32,945 nt of DNA from assembly GCA_023403375.1 (NCBI GenBank), contig JAEYEN010000010.1:1-32945 (forward strand), in the 5' to 3' direction. How positions within the stretch are numbered: position 1 is the first letter of the stretch; every line of letters starts with the position of its first letter. Positions 14,320-21,574 of this stretch are shown piece by piece. The notes beneath the pieces were generated by a model. The model was not told the DNA's origin. It made no database searches and was given only the letters and a program-made list of their open reading frames with translations. Source of the DNA: Bacillota bacterium. GTDB taxonomy: Bacteria; Bacillota; Clostridia; Christensenellales; Borkfalkiaceae. The translations under genes and the position numbers were made by a program.

Positions 14320-16251
14320 ATGAAAGAACGTAAAAACAGTAAAAACAATTTAATAGAAGGGGTTTTAAGCGGTAACGAGCGCGGGTATGCGTTTTTAATA
14401 CCCACGGCAGGCGAAAAAGAAGATTATTTTATACCCCATTCCGACCTGCGCGGCGCAATGCACGGCGACAGGGTTTTATGCGAGAAAACCGACGGCACGG
14501 GTACAAGAACTACCGCAAGGGTGAAAAAGATACTGGAAAGGGGAATAGATAAACTTTGCGGCACGTATTTCAGAAAAGCGGGCGGCGGCGGATTTGTGGA
14601 ACCCGACGATAAAAAGTATTTTAAGGATATTTATATCCCTGCGGAAAGGGCTAATAAAGTTAAAAACTGCGATAAAGTTATCGTTAAAATTCTATCGTAC
14701 CCTAAAAACGGCTGCCCCGAAGGACTGATAATAAAAATACTCGGTAAAAGTTTTGAAAAAGACACGGAACTGAAATCTATCGAGTACACTTATAAACTGC
14801 CCGAGAAATTCAAAGCGGCAACGCTTGACGCTGCTGAAAAAGTGCCTGCGTCCGTATCTGAAAAGGACTTAAAAGGCAGAAAGGATTTAAGAAACGTTAC
14901 TACTTTTACGATAGACGGCGATAACTCAAAAGACTTTGACGACGCAATATCCGTCAGTAAAACCAAGGCGGGGAATTATTGTTTAGGGGTGCATATCGCG
15001 GACGTGTCGCACTACGTTATAAGCGGCTCTCCGCTCGATAAAGAGGCTTTTGAACGTGCTACAAGCGTGTATTTTCCCGAGAGCGTTATACCTATGCTCC
15101 CCGAAAAATTGAGTAACGGAATTTGCTCGCTTAACGAAGGCGTTGACAGACTTACGCTTTCCTGTATAATGACGATTGATAAAAGCGGCAAAATCATAGA
15201 CAGGGAAATAACCCCGTCAGTTATAAAAAGCAAACGCCGTTTAACGTATAATAAAGTTCAGAAAATTCTGGACGGCGACGAAGAGTTAAGAAAAGAGTAT
15301 TCGGACGTATTAAAAGACCTGACGCTTGCGGAAGAACTTTCGGATATTCTGTCCGCGGCGGCGGACGTCGAGGGGGTTATCAATCTCGACTTAAAAGATA
15401 ACGAAATAGAAGTGGACAAAAACGGGAAAATCAACATAAAAATTCTCAACCGCGATAAGGCGCACACGCTTATAGAAAACTTTATGATTGCCGCAAACGT
15501 AACGGTTGCCGAATTTATGTTTTATGCCGAACAACCCTGTATTTACCGCGTTCACGGTTCGCCGCTCCCTGAAAAGTTGGAAGAGTTTTACGAGTTTTTG
15601 AACGGGCTGGGCGTTAAGGCGCGCCATAACAGAGACGGCGTGTATCCGAAAGACTTTCAGAAGATATTGAAAGACGCCGAAAACACGCCCGCTTATCCGC
15701 TTATAAATAAAGTTATGTTAAGGTCAATGCAAAAAGCGGTTTACAGCCCCGTAGACGAAGGACATTTCGGACTTTCCAAAAGGCATTATTGCCACTTTAC
15801 TTCGCCCATAAGGCGTTATCCGGACCTGTGCGTGCACAGAATCTTAAAAGACTTTTTAAGCGGTGCGCAAGACCTTGACGAAAAATACGGCGAATTTGTA
15901 TACGACGCGGCAAAGCAGTCGTCCGAAAAAGAACGCAACGCGCTTACCGCCGAACGCGCGGCGGACGATTACTATAAACTTCTCTTTATAAGCGACTATA
16001 AAGGAGAAGAATTCGACGCGATAATATCGGGCGTTATGAATTTCGGTCTGTTCGCGGAACTGAGTTGCGGCGTGGAAGGACTTGTTAAAGTCGAAACGTT
16101 ACGGGGCGGAAGATTCGTCTGCGATAAAAAGCGTTATATATTGAGCGACGGAAAAACCGTGTTCAGACTTGGCGAAAAAATAAGAATTAAGGTGGCAGGC
16201 GTCAATCTTTCCGAAAAACGCGCCGAATTTTTAATAGTCGATAAGGGATAA
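14320..16251 (+). CDS. rnr: Ribonuclease R (RNB-family 3'-5' exoribonuclease)
   Basis: The product (643 residues) degrades structured RNA from the 3' end and works with tmRNA-SmpB in destroying mRNAs on stalled ribosomes. The order is a cold-shock OB domain (GVLSGNERGYAFLIP), a second OB segment, the RNB catalytic domain with the acidic site TFTIDGDNSKDFDDAI and with HFTSPIRRYPDLCVHR, and a C-terminal S1 domain (DAIISGVMNFGLFAELSC to KIRIKVAGVNLSEKRAEFL). It is shorter than many RNase R proteins (about 700-800) because the N-terminal helix-turn-helix region is absent. ATG 14320 has no ribosome site before it, unlike nearly all neighbours. Only 38 bases separate it from smpB. Confidence 0.96.
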   Translation: MKERKNSKNNLIEGVLSGNERGYAFLIPTAGEKEDYFIPHSDLRGAMHGDRVLCEKTDGTGTRTTARVKKILERGIDKLCGTYFRKAGGGGFVEPDDKKYFKDIYIPAERANKVKNCDKVIVKILSYPKNGCPEGLIIKILGKSFEKDTELKSIEYTYKLPEKFKAATLDAAEKVPASVSEKDLKGRKDLRNVTTFTIDGDNSKDFDDAISVSKTKAGNYCLGVHIADVSHYVISGSPLDKEAFERATSVYFPESVIPMLPEKLSNGICSLNEGVDRLTLSCIMTIDKSGKIIDREITPSVIKSKRRLTYNKVQKILDGDEELRKEYSDVLKDLTLAEELSDILSAAADVEGVINLDLKDNEIEVDKNGKINIKILNRDKAHTLIENFMIAANVTVAEFMFYAEQPCIYRVHGSPLPEKLEEFYEFLNGLGVKARHNRDGVYPKDFQKILKDAENTPAYPLINKVMLRSMQKAVYSPVDEGHFGLSKRHYCHFTSPIRRYPDLCVHRILKDFLSGAQDLDEKYGEFVYDAAKQSSEKERNALTAERAADDYYKLLFISDYKGEEFDAIISGVMNFGLFAELSCGVEGLVKVETLRGGRFVCDKKRYILSDGKTVFRLGEKIRIKVAGVNLSEKRAEFLIVDKG

Positions 16252-16254
16252 GCG

Positions 16255-16283
16255 TTGCAAAAAACACTAAAAGGCGTTATAAT
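16255..16283 (+). promoter_or_regulatory. Predicted smpB promoter placed so that the transcript may be leaderless
   Basis: TTGCAA (16255-16260) and TATAAT (16278-16283) are exactly 17 bases apart, starting 3 bases after the rnr stop. The smpB ATG begins at 16290, seven bases after the -10 box, where transcription would normally start. AAAGG at 16270-16274 would be outside such a transcript and is poorly spaced for readthrough mRNA. Confidence 0.6.
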
Positions 16284-16289
16284 AAAAAT

Positions 16290-16751
16290 ATGAGCGAAAA
16301 AGATATTACCGTAAACCGTGCGGCGCTGCACGAATATTCCGTTTTAGAGCAATACGAAGCAGGCATAGTTTTGGAAGGCGGCGAACTCAAATCTTTGCGG
16401 AAAGGGAACGTAAACTTAAAAGATAGTTTTTGCCTTATACAAAACGGCGAATTGTTTTTGAAAAACGCACACATCGCGGTTTACGACAAGTCGGGCGCCT
16501 TTAACAGCAAAGACGCTAAAAAAGACAGAAAACTGTTACTGCATAAAGAAGAATTGAGAAAAATAAAAGCCAAAGTTTCGGAGCAGGGACTTACTCTTAT
16601 TCCTTTGAAAATGTATTTCAAGCAGGCTCTCGTTAAAGTCTGCCTTGCGCTTTGTAAAGGCAAGCACACCTACGACAAAAAGCGCGACATAATGGAAAAA
16701 GACTTAAAAAGAGAAAAACTCAGAGATATAAAAGAATACGGCAAAATTTAA
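16290..16751 (+). CDS. smpB: SsrA-binding protein SmpB
   Basis: SmpB (153 residues, standard length) binds the tRNA-like end of tmRNA and places it in the A site of stalled ribosomes. Family motifs are VNRAALHEYSVLEQYEAGIV followed by LEGGELKSLRKGNVNLKDSF, then the basic segment LTLIPLKMYFKQALVKVCLA, GKHTYDKKRDI and a C-terminal tail LKREKLRDIKEYGKI that probes the mRNA channel. It follows rnr closely and its RNA partner ssrA lies about 2.4 kb downstream on the same strand. The start at 16290 fits the conserved N-terminus. No well-placed ribosome site precedes it. Confidence 0.97.
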   Translation: MSEKDITVNRAALHEYSVLEQYEAGIVLEGGELKSLRKGNVNLKDSFCLIQNGELFLKNAHIAVYDKSGAFNSKDAKKDRKLLLHKEELRKIKAKVSEQGLTLIPLKMYFKQALVKVCLALCKGKHTYDKKRDIMEKDLKREKLRDIKEYGKI

Positions 16752-16794
16752 CCGCAGGAAAAAAGCGACAAAAAACAGGCAAGGAGATATAAGA

Positions 16795-18075
16795 ATGGAA
16801 AAAAGAATAGAAACCGTTTGTATTCAGGGCGGCTACACGCCAAAAAACGGCGAACCCAGACAGATTCCCGTTTATCAGAGCACTACGTTTAAGTACGACA
16901 CGAGCGAAGACATGGGAAAACTTTTCGACTTGGAAGCAAGCGGATATTTTTATACCAGACTGCAAAACCCTACCAACGATTACGTTGCGGCTAAAATCAA
17001 AGAGTTAGAAGGCGGCGCGGCGGCAATGCTTACTTCTTCCGGTCAGGCGGCGAATTTCTACTCGGTGTTCAACGTCGCTAACTGCGGCGACCACGTTATT
17101 TCGAGTTCGGCAATATACGGCGGAACCTTTAACCTTTTTGCCGTTACTATGAAAAAAATGGGTATAGACTTTACTTTCGTATCGCCCGATATAACGGCGG
17201 AAGAACTCGATAAGTGCTTTAAGCCCAACACGAAAGCGGTATTCGGCGAAACGATTGCAAACCCCGCGCTTACCGTTTTGGATATAGAAAAATTTTCTTC
17301 GGCGGCGCATAAACACGGCGTTCCGTTTATAATAGACAACACGTTTGCAACGCCTATAAATTGCAGACCGATAGAATGGGGCGCAGACATCGTAACACAT
17401 TCTACTACCAAGTATATAGACGGACACGGCGTTTCCGTCGGCGGCGCGATAGTAGACGCAGGCAAGTTCGACTGGATGGCGCATAAAGATAAATTCCCCG
17501 GACTTACAACTCCCGACGATAGTTACCACGGTTTGGTTTATGCCGAAAAATTCGGTAAAGAAGGCGCGTTTATCACTAAATGCACCGCGCAACTGATGAG
17601 GGATTTAGGCTCGATTCAATCTCCCCAGAACGCGTTTTACGTAAATCTCGGGTTAGAAAGTCTGCACGTCAGAATGAAACGTCATTGCGAGAACGGACAG
17701 GCAGTCGCGGAATTCCTTAACGCACACCCGAAAGTGGAATGGGTAAGGTACTGCGGCTTAAAGGGGGATAAATACTACGACTTGGGCAAAAAATATTTGC
17801 CTTACGGTTCATGCGGCGTCGTAAGTTTTGCAATAAAAGGCAATAGAGAAAACGCGGAAAAGTTTATGAAAAATCTTAAAGTGGCGGCGATAGAAACCCA
17901 CGTTGCGGACGCAAGAACCTGCTGCCTGCACCCTGCAAGTTCAACGCACCGTCAACTCACGGACAAACAACTCGTAGAAGCAGGCATAACGCCCACGCTT
18001 GTCAGATATTCCTGCGGACTTGAAAACGCTTCCGACCTGATAGACGATTTGGCGCAGGCGCTCGACAAAATTTAA
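16795..18075 (+). CDS. metY: O-acetylhomoserine sulfhydrylase (MetY type, PLP-dependent)
   Basis: The product (426 residues) is a Cys/Met-metabolism PLP enzyme that makes homocysteine directly from O-acetylhomoserine and sulfide. The start RIETVCIQGGYTPKNGEPRQ and the motif YFYTRLQNPTNDYVAAKI are typical of MetY rather than MetB/MetC. The PLP lysine is Lys206 in THSTTKYIDGHGVSVGG, with Asp in VPFIIDNTFATP binding the cofactor ring, and the long insertion before YHGL is also MetY-like. The C-terminal ARTCCLHPASSTHRQL and YSCGLENASDLIDDL are standard. AAGGAG at 16781-16786 lies 8 bases before ATG. It pairs with metA just downstream. No SAM, cobalamin or other riboswitch was recognised before it. 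Confidence 0.96.
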   Translation: MEKRIETVCIQGGYTPKNGEPRQIPVYQSTTFKYDTSEDMGKLFDLEASGYFYTRLQNPTNDYVAAKIKELEGGAAAMLTSSGQAANFYSVFNVANCGDHVISSSAIYGGTFNLFAVTMKKMGIDFTFVSPDITAEELDKCFKPNTKAVFGETIANPALTVLDIEKFSSAAHKHGVPFIIDNTFATPINCRPIEWGADIVTHSTTKYIDGHGVSVGGAIVDAGKFDWMAHKDKFPGLTTPDDSYHGLVYAEKFGKEGAFITKCTAQLMRDLGSIQSPQNAFYVNLGLESLHVRMKRHCENGQAVAEFLNAHPKVEWVRYCGLKGDKYYDLGKKYLPYGSCGVVSFAIKGNRENAEKFMKNLKVAAIETHVADARTCCLHPASSTHRQLTDKQLVEAGITPTLVRYSCGLENASDLIDDLAQALDKI

Positions 18076-18129
18076 GGCGATTTTTTATAAGATTAAATCG
18101 GATAAAATAAAAAACAAGGAATTTACGAA

Positions 18130-19041
18130 ATGCCTATAATAGTGCCGAAAGACATACCTGCGAATAAAATTCTGCAATCGGAAAACATATTCGTTATGAA
18201 CGAAAAACGTGCGATTAAGCAGGATATTCGTCCGCTGGAAATAGCGATTTTAAACCTTATGCCTACTAAAATCGTTACGGAAACGCAATTGATGAGATTG
18301 CTTTCAAACTCACCGCTACAAATAAACGTAACGCTTATAAGTACGGAAAGTTACGTCGGAAAAAATACTCCGTTAGAACACTTGGAACGTTTTTATAAAC
18401 CGTTTTCGGCTATTAAAGATAAAAAGTTCGACGGTATGATAATAACGGGCGCACCCGTGGAAGATAAAGATTTTACGGAAGTAAAGTACTGGAAAGAGTT
18501 GGAAAGTATTTTCGAGTTCGCCAAAAACAGCGTTACCAGCACGATGTTTATTTGCTGGGGCGCACAGGCGGCGCTTTATTATTTCTACGGTATAGAAAAA
18601 AGACCGTTGCCAAAAAAACTTTTCGGCATATACAAACATAAAAAACTTGTGAAATACGAAAGGCTGTTAAAGGGTACGGACGACAGATTTTATATGCCGC
18701 ATTCCAGGCATACGACGGTAAGTGAAGAAGATATCAAAAAGTGTAAAGACCTTGTGCTTTTAGCGTCTTCGAAAGAAGCGGGCGCGTCGATAATCCGTTC
18801 AAAGGACAATAAGTTTATATTTATAACGGGGCATGCGGAATACGACAGAGATACTTTGGAATTAGAGTACAAAAGAGATTTGGAGAAAGGCTTAAAAATA
18901 GACCCGCCCGAAAATTATTACGTAAACGGCACCCGCGGCGAAATTAAAATGTGCTGGGCAAGTACGGCAAACCTTATTTATATGAACTGGCTTAACCACT
19001 ACGTGTATCAGTTGACTCCTTACGATATAGAAAAAATTTAG
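18130..19041 (+). CDS. metA: Homoserine O-acetyltransferase, MetA type
   Basis: The product (303 residues, standard) activates homoserine for methionine synthesis. It has the class I glutamine-amidotransferase-like fold of MetA: catalytic Cys142 in MFICWGAQAALYYFYGI, and His235/Glu237 in FITGHAEYDRDTL. N-terminal MPIIVPKDIPA and IRPLEIAILNLMPTK are family signatures. Residue 111 is Glu (GAPVED); in published work on MetA, Glu at this position goes with acetyl-CoA use and Gly with succinyl-CoA use, so acetyl transfer is predicted. That agrees with the MetY partner 54 bases upstream, which uses O-acetylhomoserine. AAGGA at 18116-18120 precedes ATG by 9 bases. The symbol metA (also metAA) is used for the family, whichever acyl donor is used. 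Confidence 0.96.
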   Translation: MPIIVPKDIPANKILQSENIFVMNEKRAIKQDIRPLEIAILNLMPTKIVTETQLMRLLSNSPLQINVTLISTESYVGKNTPLEHLERFYKPFSAIKDKKFDGMIITGAPVEDKDFTEVKYWKELESIFEFAKNSVTSTMFICWGAQAALYYFYGIEKRPLPKKLFGIYKHKKLVKYERLLKGTDDRFYMPHSRHTTVSEEDIKKCKDLVLLASSKEAGASIIRSKDNKFIFITGHAEYDRDTLELEYKRDLEKGLKIDPPENYYVNGTRGEIKMCWASTANLIYMNWLNHYVYQLTPYDIEKI

Positions 19042-19072
19042 ATATAAATAAAAAAACGAAAAAATAAATATT

Positions 19073-19101
19073 CGCTCCGCTACATATAATAGTGCGGAGC
19101 G
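19073..19101 (+). promoter_or_regulatory. ssrA promoter region: -10 box inside an 8-bp inverted repeat
   Basis: CGCTCCGC (19073-19080) and GCGGAGCG (19094-19101) are perfect inverted copies separated by 13 bases that contain TATAAT (19085-19090). The mature tmRNA starts at 19107, 16 bases after the -10 box, which suits a short precursor cut by RNase P. No good -35 box is seen at the expected distance. Without a T-tract the repeat is not a normal terminator for metA. Confidence 0.55.
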
Positions 19102-19106
19102 TAAAT

Positions 19107-19457
19107 GGGGATGAATCAGTTTCGATTGGGCGTGAAAGCAAGATAAGCATACCGAAGGCTCGACTTCGTTAAAACGGAAATTAAATTTTAAATGCTAACA
19201 ACAATAAATTAGCATACGCTGCTTAATTTAAGCGTACGTTCTGCCTTTCTTTTCCCGTCGGGAAAGGACAGAGCGTCAGAAAGGCGGGGAACGGCTTTGG
19301 CAATTTTACCGTGTTGTCAAAGCGGAATTCAGCGGTTGTGGATTATCCGTTGGTCGCGGACGACCAAGGTTAATCCGAGATAAATCGTCCGATAAGTATG
19401 TAGAAAATTTTGTAGTTTGCGTTCAAGACCGGAGTGCAAATCTCCGCATCTCCACCA
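19107..19457 (+). ncRNA. ssrA: Transfer-messenger RNA (tmRNA)
   Basis: The 351-base RNA rescues ribosomes stalled on mRNA without a stop codon. Its ends form the alanine-tRNA-like acceptor stem: GGGGATG (19107-19113) pairs with CATCTCC (19447-19453) followed by encoded ACCA to 19457. The T-stem is CGGAG/CTCCG with loop TGCAAAT, in which the second loop base is G instead of the nearly invariant U. The tag frame starts at the resume codon GCT (19194) and reads ANNNKLAYAA, ending at TAA 19224-19226, so the tag is basic rather than acidic and ends Tyr-Ala-Ala. The partner gene smpB is upstream on the same strand. A strong terminator follows directly. Confidence 0.96.
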
Positions 19458-19461
19458 AAAT

Positions 19462-19494
19462 AAAAAGCACGGGTTGCCGTGCTTTTTGTTTTTT
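19462..19494 (+). terminator. Bidirectional intrinsic terminator between ssrA and the minus-strand mini-gene
   Basis: AAAAAGCACGG (19462-19472) pairs with CCGTGCTTTTT (19477-19487) around a GTTG loop. On the plus strand GTTTTTT follows to 19494; on the minus strand the stem is followed by TTTTTATTTT. It can therefore end both the tmRNA transcript and the converging small transcript. Confidence 0.93.
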
Positions 19495-19528
19495 GAGTTT
19501 GCGTTTTTGGCTTTTGGCGGAATTTAAA

Positions 19529-19600
19529 TTATTTTTTCTTTTTAAATTCTTTCATTCCGTTAGTGCTTCCGCCACCTGTAATAACGCATACTTCTGCCAT
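19529..19600 (-). CDS. Predicted 23-residue small protein of unknown function
   Basis: On the minus strand an ATG at 19600 opens a 23-codon frame ending TAA at 19529. The peptide begins MAEVCVITGGGS and ends KEFKKKK. It has every part of a gene: a consensus promoter (TTGACA-17-TAAAAT at 19663-19635), AAGGCG at 19615-19610 nine bases before ATG, and the terminator shared with ssrA about 40 bases after the stop. The first part resembles the glycine-rich nucleotide loop at the start of short-chain dehydrogenases (VITGGGSGIG), but the Rossmann fold does not continue and the tail is basic. It may be a true small protein, the remnant of a dehydrogenase gene, or a small RNA whose frame is incidental. 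I do not recognise it. Confidence 0.5.
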   Translation of the reverse strand: MAEVCVITGGGSTNGMKEFKKKK

Positions 19601-19634
19601 AATTTTTTTCGCCTTAAAATATATCTATACCTGA

Positions 19635-19663
19635 ATTTTATATCTTAAAAAATAAAGTGTCAA
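19635..19663 (-). promoter_or_regulatory. Consensus promoter of the minus-strand mini-gene
   Basis: Read on the minus strand, TTGACA (19663-19658) and TAAAAT (19640-19635) are exactly 17 bases apart. Transcription would start near 19628, about 28 bases before the small start codon. It is one of the best matches to the consensus in the window. Confidence 0.75.
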
Positions 19664-19738
19664 TAGGTAAATTTCTTAAAACAGTAAAAAAATAGCGAAA
19701 TATTATGCTTTTTTGCAAAAAACATAACCTTTTTCCCC

Positions 19739-19767
19739 TTGAAAAATAATTTATAAAGTGTTATACT
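19739..19767 (+). promoter_or_regulatory. Predicted promoter of the RpiB-like gene
   Basis: TTGAAA (19739-19744) and TATACT (19762-19767) are 17 bases apart with an extended TGT before the -10 box, as in the secG promoter. Transcription would leave a leader of about 70 bases. Confidence 0.65.
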
Positions 19768-19844
19768 GATAGAAAATGCACGCTCGCGGATAGCGGCGAA
19801 AAATTTTATAAAAAGTTTTAATAACCGATTAAAGGAGAAGTATT

Positions 19845-20423
19845 ATGAAAACGATAAAAGATAAGTATCTTGTCGTAGGCGCAGACTTTGCGGGTTTTCC
19901 GCTTAAAGAAGTCGTTGTAGAACATTTGCAGAAAAAGGGCTGGAAGATTTTAGACCTTGGCGTTAAGAAAGACAGCGACCCCAAAGATACCGACCTTATG
20001 TTCCACAGAGTAGGTTTGAGAGTAGGCGCGGAAATAAGCGAAGGCAACTATGAAAGGGCACTTATATTCTGCGGAACGGGCATGGGGATACATATCGCCG
20101 CAAGCAAATGCCCGCACGTTCACGCAGGCGTTGTAGAAAGTCTGCCCGCCGCAATCAGGGCGATTACGGGCAACGGGGTAAACGTTCTCGCAATGGGCGC
20201 GTTCTACGTTGCGCCCCAGACCGCATGCGACATTGCGGACGCTTATCTTGCAAATTCGCTCGGAAGCGGCTGGGAATGGTGGCACAATTTCTACGAATTC
20301 CATAAACTCGCTATCGACGAATTAGAAGCGTTCGATTACGAAGAATATAAGAAAAACGGCTTTAAGGTTCATAAACTCGGCGACTACGATTTAACGCTCG
20401 ACTTCGACAAAAAACCCGACTGA
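19845..20423 (+). CDS. RpiB/LacA/LacB-family sugar-phosphate isomerase, divergent
   Basis: The protein has 192 residues, some 40 more than typical RpiB. It keeps the family fold markers: VVGADFAGFPLKE, IFCGTGMGIHIAASKCP with the catalytic Cys76, and GNGVNVLAMGA. Several substrate residues of true ribose-5-phosphate isomerase B differ: the DHAGF histidine is Phe15, the CHD histidine region reads VES (Glu98, Ser99), and the C-terminal arginines are not evident; instead there is an aromatic stretch GWEWWHNFYEFHKL and a long tail. It may therefore act on another sugar phosphate, such as a tetrulose or hexose phosphate. AAGGAG at 19832-19837 lies 7 bases before ATG. It appears to be a single-gene unit. 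Confidence 0.85.
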   Translation: MKTIKDKYLVVGADFAGFPLKEVVVEHLQKKGWKILDLGVKKDSDPKDTDLMFHRVGLRVGAEISEGNYERALIFCGTGMGIHIAASKCPHVHAGVVESLPAAIRAITGNGVNVLAMGAFYVAPQTACDIADAYLANSLGSGWEWWHNFYEFHKLAIDELEAFDYEEYKKNGFKVHKLGDYDLTLDFDKKPD

Positions 20424-20514
20424 TTTTTTTGGATTAAACCTTGCGCAAACTTCGGCATTGAAACGTGAGCGCAAGAATATCGCCGAGAAAATCGCTTTGT
20501 TTTGCGCTTAAATG

Positions 20515-20538
20515 CCTGCGCAAAAATAAAGGCGCAGG
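20515..20538. other. Hairpin in the spacer before the cyclophilin gene
   Basis: CCTGCGC (20515-20521) and GCGCAGG (20532-20538) pair around a 10-base A-rich loop. No T-tract follows. The same 224-base spacer also holds the inverted repeat TTTCAGAT-AA-ATCTGAAA (20584-20601). Their roles are unknown. Confidence 0.35.
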
Positions 20539-20647
20539 TGTCGGCGCGTAAAAATCAGAATATCGTTCCCGAAGCCGATAAAGTTTCAGATAAATCTGAA
20601 AGTAAAAGTTCAGAAAATAAAGAGTCATAGTGTTAAAAGGAGAGAAA

Positions 20648-21175
20648 ATGGACGATAAAAATCCGATAGTAACAATAAAAATGCGTAACGGTAAAGAGAT
20701 AAAAATAGAGTTGTATCCGTCCGTTGCGCCGAACACCGTCAATAACTTTATTTCGCTTGTCAAAAAGGGTTTTTACGACGGGCTTACTTTTCACCGCGTG
20801 ATAGCGGGCTTTATGATACAGGGCGGCTGCCCCAAAGGCAACGGAACCGGCGGACCCGACTATTCGATTAAAGGCGAATTTTCTTCTAACGGATTTAAAA
20901 ACGACTTGAAACACGAACGCGGCGTTATATCTATGGCGCGCGCCTTTATGCCCGATTCCGCAGGCTCTCAGTTTTTTATTATGCACGAAGACGCACCTTA
21001 TTTAAACGGACAATACGCAGCATTCGGCAAGGTTACCGACGGAATGAGCACGGTGGACGGCATTGCGGAAGTGAGAACGGACTTTTCAGACAGACCGCTT
21101 GAAGAACAAAAAATGGATAAAGTAACCGTAGAAACTTTCGGCATAGACTATAAAGAACCCGAAAAAATTTTTTAA
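20648..21175 (+). CDS. Peptidyl-prolyl cis-trans isomerase, cyclophilin type
   Basis: The product (175 residues, no signal peptide, so cytoplasmic) speeds rotation about proline bonds during folding. Cyclophilin motifs follow in order: KIELYPSVAPNTVNNFISLV, the active-site arginine in GLTFHRVIAGFMIQGG, GNGTGGPDYSIKGEF, the RGVISMARA segment, the SAGSQFFIM block with the second active-site region, and AAFGKVTDGMSTVDGI. ATG 20648 follows AAAGGAGAG at once, which excludes the slightly longer GTG form at 20630. A strong terminator lies about 85 bases after the stop codon. Confidence 0.96.
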   Translation: MDDKNPIVTIKMRNGKEIKIELYPSVAPNTVNNFISLVKKGFYDGLTFHRVIAGFMIQGGCPKGNGTGGPDYSIKGEFSSNGFKNDLKHERGVISMARAFMPDSAGSQFFIMHEDAPYLNGQYAAFGKVTDGMSTVDGIAEVRTDFSDRPLEEQKMDKVTVETFGIDYKEPEKIF

Positions 21176-21260
21176 CGTTAAAAAATATAATCAAAAAACC
21201 GAAAGCAGCAAATAAGAAAAAAGCCGAATAAAAAACGGCAAATCAAAAAAATGACAAAAC

Positions 21261-21292
21261 AAAAAACGACTTGGAAATCAAGTCGTTTTTTT
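21261..21292 (+). terminator. Intrinsic terminator after the cyclophilin gene
   Basis: AAAAAACGACTTG (21261-21273) pairs with CAAGTCGTTTTTT (21279-21291) around a GAAAT loop and ends in a T-run. It is symmetrical and could also stop readthrough from the converging SRP RNA gene. Confidence 0.92.
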
Positions 21293-21302
21293 GCTAAAAA
21301 AA

Positions 21303-21568
21303 CCGCGCGTCTTTTCTCGACTTATTATGCCGAAGCGTAAACACGTCAGGTAACTCCGCCAAAGCAACCTTATGGCACACGCGACCGTTCTGTTTAGTGC
21401 TGCTGCATTCCTGCTCTGACACGGTTCGCAGTGGCGCGTTGCATAAGACCTTGGTATCAACGCCCCTTAACGTGCGCAGCCTTCCACACAATAAGCCTCA
21501 AAAAGCATTCTGCTCCGCTAAGCGAATTGCGGACGACAGGGCATCGCTAACTCCCCGCATAGCGCGGT
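21303..21568 (-). ncRNA. ffs: Signal recognition particle RNA, large Gram-positive type
   Basis: This is the RNA core of the particle that targets membrane proteins, about 266 bases and on the minus strand. The ends pair: 5' CCGCGC (near 21567) with 3' GCGCGG (21308-21303), followed by seven T. The 5' Alu domain reads GCTATGCGGGGAGTTAGCG then ATGCCCTGTCGTCCGCAATT, close to B. subtilis scRNA. The universal helix 8 reads TCAGAGCAGGAATGCAGCAG with its GGAA tetraloop at 21411-21408. Exact ends are estimated from promoter spacing and the closing helix (plus or minus a few bases). Frames that cross this region are not genes. Confidence 0.93.
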
Positions 21569-21574
21569 AATAAT

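Noticed and set aside
20434..20763. A 109-codon minus-strand frame over the start of the cyclophilin gene.
   Set aside because: Overlaps the ribosome site and first codons of a well-supported gene and has no start signals of its own.
21278..21491. Two overlapping minus-strand frames of 60-65 codons.
   Set aside because: They lie inside the SRP RNA gene, whose conserved helix 8 and Alu domain explain the sequence.
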